A stretch of 64,000 nt of DNA, taken from contig SVFB01000027.1 of assembly GCA_015057085.1 (NCBI GenBank), positions 1 through 64,000 of the forward strand, written 5' to 3'. Under the pieces are notes generated by a model. The model was not told the origin of the DNA, did no database searches, and worked only from the letters and a program-made list of their open reading frames with translations. The stretch comes from Lachnospiraceae bacterium. GTDB lineage: Bacteria > Bacillota > Clostridia > Lachnospirales > Lachnospiraceae. The position numbers were made by a program, and so were the translations under genes. Of the stretch, positions 1-8,850 are shown piece by piece. Numbering within the stretch: position 1 is the stretch's first letter; every line of letters begins with the position of its first letter.

Positions 1-1
1 A

Positions 2-358
2 ATTACCTATGATTCACTCGAAAAACTGATTTCTGAAGCAACATTGGAAGGGCAGATTGAACAGATTCGTTTTACCTATGCAAATATGTATCATATGCAG
101 CTGGTATATATCGTAACCTCAGAAGCAGAATATATTATGCCGCGTATGTTAGAAGAGTATGATGGCATTCAGTCGAATCATTTTTATCAGGTGGATGAAT
201 TCTTTCAACAAATGAATCAGGTATTTGATGAATCTGCAATTGAACCGAACTCGAATGTTGGGGTGCCGTTTAGAAAACATTTTAGTGATTTGATTCCGAT
301 AGGAATTGCTTTAATCGGATTTTTAGGCGCAGTGGTATGCATTTATTGTTGGTTTTAG
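2..358 (+). CDS. C-terminal part of an unrecognised membrane-anchored protein (cut by window start)
   Basis: The frame is already open at base 2, before the first possible start (TTG at 44), so this is the 3' end of a longer gene whose beginning lies outside the window. The visible part has a mixed polar region followed by one hydrophobic helix (IPIGIALIGFLGAVVCIYCWF) that ends the protein. It therefore looks like a tail-anchored or single-pass membrane protein with its bulk on the N-terminal side. I do not recognise the family. A strong terminator follows about 60 bases downstream, so it is the last gene of its operon. Confidence 0.6.
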   Translation: MTYDSLEKLISEATLEGQIEQIRFTYANMYHMQLVYIVTSEAEYIMPRMLEEYDGIQSNHFYQVDEFFQQMNQVFDESAIEPNSNVGVPFRKHFSDLIPIGIALIGFLGAVVCIYCWF

Positions 359-415
359 AAAGAAACACATGGACAAAAAGATGAATATGGCATAAATTAA
401 TCTTTAGAATTACAG

Positions 416-446
416 GGCCGATCGCAATTGCGACCGGCCTTTTTGT
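416..446 (+). terminator. Intrinsic terminator after the left-edge gene
   Basis: A 10-base stem (416-425 with 430-439, one A:C mismatch) closes on the loop AATT and is followed by TTTTT at 440-444. It separates the left-edge gene from the small gene upstream of surE. Confidence 0.85.
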
Positions 447-499
447 GTGATAGAATCATAAAATAATTATAGTCGGGGTTTGGATAAGGAGGAAAAAGC

Positions 500-754
500 A
501 TGTCAAACTATGAAAAGATTGAAGATATGATTATTTCTGCAGGACGCACAGCGGTTTCTGCCACAAAGGAAATTGCCGGCGCTGCAAAAAACAAAATCGA
601 TGTAAAATCAAAAGAATATGATTTAAAGATGCTTTACGCAGAACTTGGACGCGCATATTATAACGATCATAAGAACGATGAACCATACGATTATGATGTG
701 ATGCAGACCATCTTAAATGCAGAAGTAGAGCTTAAGAATCTTAAATCAGAATAA
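500..754 (+). CDS. Small conserved hypothetical protein upstream of surE
   Basis: An 84-residue soluble protein with no signal or membrane segment. It starts at an ATG seven bases after a perfect AAGGAGG (486-492). The composition is helical and charged: an Ala/Lys-rich amphipathic stretch at residues 10-35, then a Tyr- and Asp-rich second half. It contains no Cys, so it is not a zinc ribbon. The gap to the surE start is only 33 bases, so the two are probably co-transcribed, but this does not reveal its function. I do not recognise the family. Confidence 0.75.
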   Translation: MSNYEKIEDMIISAGRTAVSATKEIAGAAKNKIDVKSKEYDLKMLYAELGRAYYNDHKNDEPYDYDVMQTILNAEVELKNLKSE

Positions 755-787
755 GATTTGCAAACATCAAAGGAAGGGTTTAATCTC

Positions 788-1534
788 TTGAAAAAAAGAA
801 ATATTTTAATCACAAATGATGACGGAATCACAAGTGATGGAATTGTACGCCTGGCGCAGGCTGCGACGAAATTCGGAAAAGTATGGGTAGTGGCACCGAA
901 GCATCAGTGTAGCGCAATGTCCCATCGCATCACGTTGCACGAGCCTATGGATTTAGAAAAAGTGGATTTTCCGGTGGAGGGCGTGCACGCCTATGCAACA
1001 AGCGGAACACCTGCGGATTGTGTACGATTCGGCCTGCTGAACGTTGTGGAAGGGAAAGCAGATGTGGTATTTTCCGGCATCAATTACGGATACAATTGCG
1101 GTTCGGATGTGCAATATTCCGCAACCATCGGCGCAGCGTTAGAAGCTGCAACTGCAGGAACAGCCGCGGTGGCATTTTCGGAAGGCGCGTCTGAATGCCA
1201 TGAGGTTACAGACCAATATCTGGAAAATATGATTGCAGAAGCACTCGAAGAAATCGAGACAGAATCCTTACAGTATAACGAAATCATCAATATCAATTTT
1301 CCATCCTGTCCTATTTCCGAATACAAAGGCATCCTTCGAAATCGTGTGATGGCAACGAATGCTTTTTATATTGACAGATACAAGATGGAACCAAACGGAA
1401 AAGACAAATGGATCCTAACTGTTGATGCAACTTACCACGAGGATGCAGCAGAAGGCACAGACTTTAGAGCAGTTGTCGATGGCTATATTTCAGTCGGTCG
1501 AGTGCAAAACCTTCATACACCGCATGGGAAATAG
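788..1534 (+). CDS. surE: 5'/3'-nucleotidase SurE
   Basis: SurE is a cytoplasmic metal-dependent phosphatase that removes phosphate from nucleoside 5'- and 3'-monophosphates. The N-terminus carries the family signature ILITNDDGI with the paired metal-binding aspartates D11 and D12. Further conserved pieces are the Ser in the CSAMSH loop, SGTPADCV and SGIN. At 248 residues it has normal family length. I start it at TTG 788, ten bases after AAGGAAGG (770-777), which gives the usual MKKRNILIT start. The in-frame TTG at 758 would add ten atypical residues. msrA follows about 100 bases later without an obvious terminator. Confidence 0.93.
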   Translation: MKKRNILITNDDGITSDGIVRLAQAATKFGKVWVVAPKHQCSAMSHRITLHEPMDLEKVDFPVEGVHAYATSGTPADCVRFGLLNVVEGKADVVFSGINYGYNCGSDVQYSATIGAALEAATAGTAAVAFSEGASECHEVTDQYLENMIAEALEEIETESLQYNEIININFPSCPISEYKGILRNRVMATNAFYIDRYKMEPNGKDKWILTVDATYHEDAAEGTDFRAVVDGYISVGRVQNLHTPHGK

Positions 1535-1639
1535 CCAAGCGTGATAAGTAAATACAAAGAGTATGATAAGCGTATAAAAATTTAAAAAAATACAGATAAA
1601 TAATCTTGAATAATTTGAAATAAGGAATTGGGAATAAAA

Positions 1640-2161
1640 ATGGCAGAAAAACATGCATATTTTGCGGGCGGATGTTTTTGGTGCATCACCCCTGTATTTA
1701 AAATTTATGGTGCTTCAGAGGTAATCAGTGGCTACTCAGGTGGCGACGAGGAGAATCCGAAATACGAGGATGTAAAAGCGCAGCGCACCGGACATCGCGA
1801 AACCATCAAAGTCACCTATGATAGCGAAAAGGTGGATTACGCAAAGCTGGTGGAAATATATTTGGCGAATGTGGATCCGTTTGATGAGGGCGGACAGTAT
1901 ATGGACCGGGGCTTTTCCTATACGTTGGCCATCTATTATCAAAACCAGGACGAAAAGGCCATTGCGCAAAAGGCAATTGATGCATTACAACATCCACAGG
2001 GAAAGAAGGCAGCAGTTGCGCTGGAGGCATTTAAAAGCTTCTATCCGGCGGAAGAATATCATCAGGACTATTATTTAAAGAACCCTGAGTCCTTCGAAAA
2101 TGAAATCAGCGAGCGAAAGCAGTGGGAGCAGGAACATAAAATAGTGCATAATAATTTTTGA
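1640..2161 (+). CDS. msrA: Peptide-methionine (S)-S-oxide reductase MsrA
   Basis: MsrA repairs oxidised methionine (the S-sulfoxide) in proteins in the cytoplasm, with thioredoxin as the usual reductant. The hallmark GGCFWC lies at the N-terminus, with C12 as the catalytic cysteine. The conserved GYSGG, the GH of RTGHRE and the FDEGGQYMDRG block also match. It is 173 residues long, typical for a stand-alone MsrA without an MsrB domain. The ATG at 1640 follows TAAGGA (1621-1626) with a rather long spacer. A TTG at 1628 is in frame but too close to that site. The stop abuts the inverted repeat that precedes glpK. Confidence 0.95.
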   Translation: MAEKHAYFAGGCFWCITPVFKIYGASEVISGYSGGDEENPKYEDVKAQRTGHRETIKVTYDSEKVDYAKLVEIYLANVDPFDEGGQYMDRGFSYTLAIYYQNQDEKAIAQKAIDALQHPQGKKAAVALEAFKSFYPAEEYHQDYYLKNPESFENEISERKQWEQEHKIVHNNF

Positions 2162-2167
2162 AAAAAT

Positions 2168-2227
2168 TTGACGATTATGTAGAAAAAACTTTTCTAGGTT
2201 TTCTCCATAATCGTCAAGTGCTATAAT
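2168..2227 (+). promoter_or_regulatory. glpK promoter with a long inverted repeat overlapping it
   Basis: A perfect 12-base inverted repeat, TTGACGATTATG (2168-2179) and CATAATCGTCAA (2206-2217), continues inward past one mismatch as AGAAAA/TTTTCT. The right arm ends five bases before an extended -10 box (TGC plus TATAAT, 2222-2227). There is no U-tract after the repeat, so it looks more like an operator, or a hairpin on read-through RNA from msrA, than a terminator. The overlap with the core promoter suggests that a regulator of glycerol use could bind here; that is inference. Confidence 0.6.
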
Positions 2228-3860
<1,633 letters not shown>

Positions 3861-3900
3861 TACAATTTTAGATTATCTTCCAAAAAAGAGAATCAAAAAC

Positions 3901-4641
3901 ATGTTAAGGCGTGGCATGGACAAGGCGATGGACCTTCTCTATCCACGCCGTTGTTTTATCTGTGAAGAGATATTAGAGCCCTGGGAATATCACAAAGGAG
4001 TTCATCAACACTGTGAGAAATTGATTTTGCCCATAGGGGATAAAGTCTGCGCACATTGCGGTGCGCCGGTAACTGGGCAAAAGGAATATTGCATTGAATG
4101 CAGCCGAGTCAAAGAAGAGGCATTTGCCTTCACACAGGGTAAATCACTCTATCAATATAAAGGGGAAATCAAAGAAACCTTGTATCGGTTCAAGTATGCC
4201 AACAGGAGGGAATATGCCAAGGCATTTGCGCATCAAGCGGTGGCGCGTTACGGAGATTGGATCAAATCCTGCGGAATCGACATGATCATTCCGGTTCCAA
4301 TGTATGCAGAGAAAGAGAAGTCCCGCGGATACAATCAGGCAGCAGTCTTTGCGGCCGCTTTGGCATTGGAACTAGGAGACTTAGAACTTGCAAAATACAA
4401 TCTCGCACGACGTGACAAAGACACCATCCCTATGAAAACCTTATCGAAAAAAGAGCGCTATAATAATTTAAAAAGTGCTTTTCAGATATCGGCAAACGTG
4501 ATAGAATGTGGGAAGATAGCACTAGTGGTCGATGATATATATACAACCGGTGCTACGGCAGACGCATTGGCAAACGGCCTGCGGAATGCCGGAATAGAAA
4601 AAATCTTCTTTTTGAGTATATGTATCGGAAGAGGAGTCTAG
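3901..4641 (+). CDS. comF: ComF family double zinc ribbon / phosphoribosyltransferase-like protein
   Basis: The protein starts with paired zinc-ribbon cysteines (CFIC, then CAHC and CIEC, residues about 18-70) and continues into a phosphoribosyltransferase-like fold with PVPMYAEKEKSRGYNQA and the PRPP-loop motif VVDDIYTTGAT. That is the ComFC architecture; family members are linked to DNA uptake, though the enzymatic role is unclear. I chose ATG 3901 (246 residues). ATG 3916 has a slightly better ribosome site (AAGG at 3906-3909) and is a real alternative. The gene order comF-yvyF matches the start of the Bacillus late flagellar region. No comFA helicase is present. Confidence 0.88.
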   Translation: MLRRGMDKAMDLLYPRRCFICEEILEPWEYHKGVHQHCEKLILPIGDKVCAHCGAPVTGQKEYCIECSRVKEEAFAFTQGKSLYQYKGEIKETLYRFKYANRREYAKAFAHQAVARYGDWIKSCGIDMIIPVPMYAEKEKSRGYNQAAVFAAALALELGDLELAKYNLARRDKDTIPMKTLSKKERYNNLKSAFQISANVIECGKIALVVDDIYTTGATADALANGLRNAGIEKIFFLSICIGRGV

Positions 4642-4652
4642 GAGGAAAGCAA

Positions 4653-5057
4653 ATGAACGTAACAAATTGCAGAGGCTGCGGCAGATTATTTAATCAAGTT
4701 GGAAATGAAAAGCTTTGCCCGTCATGCGTACAGGAATTAGAGGACAAATTCCAGGAAGTAAAGGAATATTTGAACGAGAATCCAACAGCATCTATGAATG
4801 ACATTTCTAAGGAAAAGGATGTTTCAATCAAGCAGATCAAACAGTGGGTTCGCGAGGAGAGACTTGTATTCTCTGAAGGATCTTTAGATGGCATCGAATG
4901 TGAGAAATGTGGCGCATTGATTCGCACAGGACGTTATTGTGATTCTTGTAAGGCAAGCCTTACCAATACTTTAATGAGTGCAATCGATAAGCCAAAGGCA
5001 GAATCACCTAAGAAGAGAGAGCGTACCAGAGAGCGTATGCGTTTCTTGGATAATTAA
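4653..5057 (+). CDS. yvyF: YvyF-type flagellar operon zinc-ribbon protein
   Basis: A 134-residue cytoplasmic protein with an N-terminal zinc knuckle (CRGCGRLF ... CPSC), a middle helical part resembling a small helix-turn-helix (SMNDISKEKDVSIKQIKQWVREE), a second zinc knuckle (CEKCG ... CDSC) and a basic tail. This matches the YvyF family annotated as a flagellar operon protein; in Bacillus subtilis yvyF sits between comFC and flgM. It starts at ATG 4653 after AGGAGG (4640-4645), only 11 bases downstream of comF, so the two are co-transcribed. The sigma-D promoter just downstream supports a motility context. Confidence 0.8.
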   Translation: MNVTNCRGCGRLFNQVGNEKLCPSCVQELEDKFQEVKEYLNENPTASMNDISKEKDVSIKQIKQWVREERLVFSEGSLDGIECEKCGALIRTGRYCDSCKASLTNTLMSAIDKPKAESPKKRERTRERMRFLDN

Positions 5058-5194
5058 AAGGAAATCCGAAGGAATTTTCTATTATATCAACGTCTAAGAA
5101 GGCAGAAAATGCCAATTTCAATGGAAAAATCAGATAATTTTAGAAAAATTATCAAAAAAATTAAATTTTAATTGAAATTTTTTGAATTTCGGTA

Positions 5195-5222
5195 TAAAGT
5201 TTAGTTAAAGAATGGCCGATAT
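5195..5222 (+). promoter_or_regulatory. Sigma-D (FliA-type, flagellar) promoter
   Basis: TAAA at 5195-5198, a 16-base spacer and GCCGATAT at 5215-5222 match the Bacillus sigma-D consensus (TAAA, 14-16 bases, GCCGATAT) exactly. It lies 60 bases upstream of the next ATG. It places the gene at 5282 in the late flagellar/motility regulon and implies that the organism encodes a flagellar sigma factor. Confidence 0.85.
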
Positions 5223-5281
5223 TGGAGACATAAGAGTAACTACGTCACGGATGACATCTATTAACCAAGGAGGGATAAGTT

Positions 5282-5965
5282 ATGAACTTAGACGCAATGA
5301 ATGCCTACACTGGCACATTGTCTACCTCGAATAGCACAAAGCGCAAATCTTTTGAGCAACCGCTAAAACAGGTGGACAATACCACCGAACAGGTTGTAAT
5401 CGGAAAGGATAAGCCTGCGGAAGAGATTACATTCTCTGAAAAGGCTGCAGTTTATGAACCATCGAAGGAAGGTTTGGAATTGCAGGATGCGCACGCAGTA
5501 GAAAAGTCTGATACCACAAAGACTGAAACTGACCGCACCGCACTTATTCAACAGCTTCAAGCTGATGCCGAAGCTCAGAAGAACAGTTTGATTGATATGG
5601 TACGAGAGGCACTTGGCAAACAGTCAAGCACCTATAGCCTTTCAATCGGCGATGAAAATGGCGTTTGGAAATTCCTTGCCAGCGGCGATTATACGGTAAC
5701 CGAAGCCGCAAAGAAAGAGGCACAGGAAGCAATTTCTGAGGGTGGATACTGGAGTGTAGAACAGACCGCACAGAGAATTTTTGATTTCGCGCAGAATCTG
5801 TCAGGCGGAAATGTAGAAAAAGCAGATATGCTATTATCTGCATTTGAGAAGGGATTTGACCAGGCAACCAAGATCTGGGGAGATGAACTTCCGGAAATCA
5901 GCCAGCAGACATATGATGCTGTGGAAAAGAAGTTTGAAGAGTGGAAAAACTCAGTAGCAGAATAA
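5282..5965 (+). CDS. Sigma-D-controlled protein of unknown function (motility-associated)
   Basis: A 227-residue soluble protein without a signal peptide. The N-terminal 100 residues are polar, low in structure and rich in Thr, Lys and Glu. The C-terminal 100 residues are helical, with a motif-like run around WSVEQTAQRIFDFAQNLSGG and a later TYDAVEKKFEEW. I recall similar C-terminal halves in clostridial proteins of unknown function but cannot name a domain securely. Transcription from a perfect sigma-D promoter 60 bases upstream and the yvyF neighbour suggest a flagellar or chemotaxis accessory role. It starts at ATG after AAGGAGG (5267-5273) and ends at a strong terminator, so it is monocistronic. 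Confidence 0.75.
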   Translation: MNLDAMNAYTGTLSTSNSTKRKSFEQPLKQVDNTTEQVVIGKDKPAEEITFSEKAAVYEPSKEGLELQDAHAVEKSDTTKTETDRTALIQQLQADAEAQKNSLIDMVREALGKQSSTYSLSIGDENGVWKFLASGDYTVTEAAKKEAQEAISEGGYWSVEQTAQRIFDFAQNLSGGNVEKADMLLSAFEKGFDQATKIWGDELPEISQQTYDAVEKKFEEWKNSVAE

Positions 5966-5975
5966 AGATTTTGAC

Positions 5976-6007
5976 AAAGGGCTGTCCGAAAGGACAGCCT
6001 TTTTTTG
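5976..6007 (+). terminator. Intrinsic terminator after the sigma-D gene
   Basis: The stem GGGCTGTCC (5979-5987) pairs with GGACAGCCT (5992-6000) around the loop GAAA. A run of T follows at 6000-6006. Confidence 0.92.
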
Positions 6008-6102
6008 TCGATTGTACCTAAAAAAATACAAACAGGTTTACTATCCGGTTGGAATCTGTTAAGATAATCACATTGTATACAAAGTGCAAATCTCAAAAAA
6101 AC

Positions 6103-6131
6103 TGTACAAATTAGTCAAGACTAACTATAAT
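6103..6131 (+). promoter_or_regulatory. Possible promoter for ispE
   Basis: TGTACA (6103-6108), a 17-base spacer and a perfect TATAAT (6126-6131). The predicted start point (about 6138) would fall inside the ribosome site of ispE (AAAAGGG, 6134-6140), so either the true start is slightly further upstream or the mRNA is nearly leaderless. Confidence 0.4.
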
Positions 6132-6148
6132 ATAAAAGGGTATCTGAT

Positions 6149-7033
6149 TTGGATAATATATCATTAAAAGCATTGGCAAAGATTAATTTGGGTTTGGACG
6201 TGCTTCGGCGCAGAGAAGATGGATATCATGAAGTATCCATGATTATGCAGACCATTAATCTATACGACACCTTAGAAGTAAAGAAAACAAAGGATCCGGA
6301 AATCCGAATTCAAACCAATTTGAACTTCCTTCCGGTAAACGAAAACAATCTTGTCTATAAAGCAGCAGCTTTATTAAAAGAGGAATTCAATATCAAAGAA
6401 GGTGTGGAAGTAAAACTACACAAAAGCATTCCGGTGGCTGCCGGAATGGCAGGCGGAAGCACCGATTGTGCATCTATGCTTTTCGGAATGAATCGGATGT
6501 TTGATTTGGGACTCAGCCGTGAAGAATTAATGAAACGCGGAGCGACACTTGGCGCGGATGTACCATACTGCATCATGCGAGGTACCGCTTTGGCTGAAGG
6601 CATCGGTGAAGTACTCACCCCGTTGCCGGCTATGGTGAAATGTCCGGTATTAATTGCAAAACCGGGAATTTCAGTATCAACAAAGTGGGTTTATCAGAGC
6701 TTAAAGCTCGATGAGACCACGAAGCATCCGGATATCAAAAAGCAAATCGAAGATATCAAACGCCATGATTTACAAGCAATTTGTGATGATATGGGAAATG
6801 TATTACAAGACGTAACCATTCCATCCTATCCAATCATCGGGGAGATTAAGGCAAAAATGATGGAATACGGGGCTGTGGGAAGCATGATGAGCGGCAGCGG
6901 CCCGACAGTGTTCGGCTTGTTCGAAAGTGTTGGCGCTGCAAAGAAGGCTAAAATTGCTATCAAAGAAAGCGGTTTGGCAAAAGCAGTGTATGTGACCAGT
7001 ATTTATAACAATCGAAACGGAGAAGTAAAATGA
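6149..7033 (+). CDS. ispE: 4-diphosphocytidyl-2-C-methyl-D-erythritol kinase
   Basis: IspE uses ATP to phosphorylate the 2-hydroxyl of CDP-methylerythritol in the non-mevalonate (MEP) isoprenoid pathway. The GHMP kinase signs are the N-terminal ALAKINLGLDVLRRREDGYHE, the ATP loop PVAAGMAGGSTDC and the C-terminal MSGSGPTVFGLF. At 294 residues it is of normal length. The start is TTG 6149, eight bases after AAAAGGG; no ATG fits. Its stop overlaps the start of the GntR regulator (ATGA), so the two are translationally coupled. Confidence 0.94.
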   Translation: MDNISLKALAKINLGLDVLRRREDGYHEVSMIMQTINLYDTLEVKKTKDPEIRIQTNLNFLPVNENNLVYKAAALLKEEFNIKEGVEVKLHKSIPVAAGMAGGSTDCASMLFGMNRMFDLGLSREELMKRGATLGADVPYCIMRGTALAEGIGEVLTPLPAMVKCPVLIAKPGISVSTKWVYQSLKLDETTKHPDIKKQIEDIKRHDLQAICDDMGNVLQDVTIPSYPIIGEIKAKMMEYGAVGSMMSGSGPTVFGLFESVGAAKKAKIAIKESGLAKAVYVTSIYNNRNGEVK

Positions 7034-7713
7034 CGGATGATTTAAAGCTCAATATGGATGCTTATTTACCTTTGCGCGATGTTGTTTTCAACACCTTGCG
7101 AGAGGCAATTTTAAAAGAAGATTTAAAGCCGGGCGAGAGACTGATGGAACAGCAATTGGCAGTAAAGCTGGGGGTTAGCCGTACGCCCATTCGCGAAGCT
7201 ATCCGTATGCTTGAGCAGGAAGGCCTTGCCATCACCACTCCGCGAAAAGGAGCGGAAGTTGCGCATATGACCTTAAAAGATATGGAAGATGTGCTTCAGA
7301 TTCGAGAAGCATTGGAAGATTTGGCTGTGCGCATTGCATGTCAGAGAATCAATGACGAGCAAATCGAGCGTCTAAAAGTAATTGCAGATAAGTTCGAAGA
7401 TCTCACCAAGACCGGAAACGTAAAGGCCTTGGCAGAATGCGATGTGGAATTCCATGACGTAGTATACGATGCGGCAGACAATCCGAAACTGATGAATTTA
7501 CTAAACAATCTGCGCGAACAGCTTTATCGCTATCGTGTGGAATATCTAAAAAACGCAGATGTCTATCCGTCCTTAATCAAAGAGCATGAAGAAATCGTGA
7601 ATGCCCTCGCTGCCCACAACGTGGAGATGGCAACCGGATATATTCATGTTCATGTGGAAAATCAGGAAGTTGCAGTAAAGCAAATCATCGAAAAACAAGA
7701 AATCAAAAAATAA
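7030..7713 (+). CDS. GntR/FadR (FCD) family transcriptional regulator
   Basis: A 227-residue regulator. The N-terminal winged helix-turn-helix (about residues 14-75) carries LAVKLGVSRTPIREAIRMLEQEGL, the GntR recognition region. The C-terminal all-helical FCD ligand domain (about 85-215) keeps the metal-site pattern of Asp and His in CDVEFHDVVY, His in KEHEEIV and His in YIHVHVEN. Such proteins usually respond to small carboxylic or sugar acids, but the ligand cannot be read from the sequence. The four-base overlap with ispE shows co-expression with isoprenoid synthesis, though that need not define its target. Confidence 0.9.
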   Translation: MTDDLKLNMDAYLPLRDVVFNTLREAILKEDLKPGERLMEQQLAVKLGVSRTPIREAIRMLEQEGLAITTPRKGAEVAHMTLKDMEDVLQIREALEDLAVRIACQRINDEQIERLKVIADKFEDLTKTGNVKALAECDVEFHDVVYDAADNPKLMNLLNNLREQLYRYRVEYLKNADVYPSLIKEHEEIVNALAAHNVEMATGYIHVHVENQEVAVKQIIEKQEIKK

Positions 7714-7748
7714 AAATTAAGAGAGAGAACAGGATTTTAGTAACGAAT

Positions 7749-8186
7749 ATGACAAGCGAAATATTGTTAAAAATCAGCGGTTTACAGATGGCTGATCAGG
7801 ATTCCGACACCATCGAAACGATTTCGCCCGGAACCTATTACAATCGAAACGGCAAACACTATTTCATCTATGAGGATGTGACGGAAGGTTTCGAGCAGCC
7901 AACCGAGAACCGTATCAAGCTTAAGCAAGGCTATATGGAACTTCACAAGAAGGGCCTTACCAATGTCCATATGGTGTTTGAAAAAGATAAGAAAAATGTA
8001 ACCTACTATTACACACCTTACGGAAGCCTGCTGATTGGAATCGACACCACAAAGGTGGAAGTCACAGAAACAGAAAGCACGATTACAGCAGAAATCGAAT
8101 ATGCATTAGAAATCAATAATGAATTTGTGGCTGATTGCCATATCTCCATCGAAGCATCTTCTGACAAAAAAGTAGATTTGTCATAG
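7749..8186 (+). CDS. DUF1934 (YwiB-like) beta-barrel protein
   Basis: A 145-residue cytoplasmic protein without a signal peptide. Alternating short strands, GTYYNRNGKHYFIYEDVTEG and TYYYTPYGSLLIGIDTTKVEV match the DUF1934/YwiB family, a small calycin-like beta barrel of unknown biochemical role that is widespread in Firmicutes. The start is ATG 7749, preceded only by a weak purine stretch (about 7720-7730). It lies 35 bases after the GntR gene and is probably in the same transcript. Confidence 0.8.
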   Translation: MTSEILLKISGLQMADQDSDTIETISPGTYYNRNGKHYFIYEDVTEGFEQPTENRIKLKQGYMELHKKGLTNVHMVFEKDKKNVTYYYTPYGSLLIGIDTTKVEVTETESTITAEIEYALEINNEFVADCHISIEASSDKKVDLS

Positions 8187-8199
8187 GTCTTAATTCGGA

Positions 8200-8228
8200 T
8201 TGCATTTCGTAGGAAATTTTGATAGAAT
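8200..8228 (+). promoter_or_regulatory. Possible promoter for the membrane-anchored gene at 8261
   Basis: TTGCAT (8200-8205), 17 bases and TAGAAT (8223-8228). The spacing is right but the -35 match is only moderate. Confidence 0.4.
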
Positions 8229-8260
8229 GTGTACTATCGCAAGTTAAGGAGGACATGGGT

Positions 8261-8752
8261 ATGCAGCCATGGTTGATAATCATGCTCGTAATCATCGTGA
8301 TTATGATTGCAGCAGTAATTGGATTATATTTCTGGGGAAAGAAATTAGAGAAAAGACAAGCAGAGCAGAAAGAGCAGATTGATGCTGCTGCACAGCAGGT
8401 AACAATGCTGATTATTGATAAAAAGAAAATGAAATTAAAGGATGCCGGACTTCCATCAATTGTAATGGAGCAGGCCAATTGGATGATGAAGCGCTCTAAG
8501 CTTCCAATCGTAAAAGCAAAAGTTGGTCCTAGAATGATGACATTAATCGCAGACCAGGGCATCTACGATATGATTCCGGTTAAGAAAGAAGTAAAGGCAA
8601 CCGTCAGCGGACTTTACATCACAGGCGTTAAGGGCGTCCGCGGATCAATCGAGAAGCCACAAGGAAAGAAGAGCTTCCGCCAGAGATTACGCGACAAGTA
8701 CAACAGCTTGAGCGAGCAGGCAGCAAAGGACAAAGCTGCAAAGAAAAAATAA
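8261..8752 (+). CDS. Membrane-anchored conserved hypothetical protein
   Basis: A 163-residue protein with one N-terminal membrane helix (about residues 4-25), a Gln/Glu-rich coil (about 30-48) and a basic soluble part that ends in a Lys/Ala-rich tail (AAKDKAAKKK). I do not recognise the family. The start at ATG 8261 is set by TAAGGAGG (8245-8252), eight bases away; the in-frame ATG 8255 would leave only two. A terminator follows directly, so it is probably expressed alone from the promoter at about 8200. Confidence 0.72.
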   Translation: MQPWLIIMLVIIVIMIAAVIGLYFWGKKLEKRQAEQKEQIDAAAQQVTMLIIDKKKMKLKDAGLPSIVMEQANWMMKRSKLPIVKAKVGPRMMTLIADQGIYDMIPVKKEVKATVSGLYITGVKGVRGSIEKPQGKKSFRQRLRDKYNSLSEQAAKDKAAKKK

Positions 8753-8762
8753 TAGCAAAAAC

Positions 8763-8790
8763 AAAAGGTTCGGAGACCCGAACCTTTTTT
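8763..8790 (+). terminator. Intrinsic terminator
   Basis: The stem AAAAGGTTCGG (8763-8773) pairs with CCGAACCTTTT (8778-8788) around AGAC, with T continuing to 8790. Confidence 0.93.
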
Positions 8791-8850
8791 GTGCATAATT
8801 GAACACACACGGTTTGCAAGACGAAAAACCGACGAAAGGATAGGAATAAA

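Noticed and set aside
5544-6096. Two overlapping reverse-strand frames over the sigma-D gene and its terminator
   Set aside because: They run through a clear + strand terminator and gene, have no ribosome sites, and their translations look like frame shadows.
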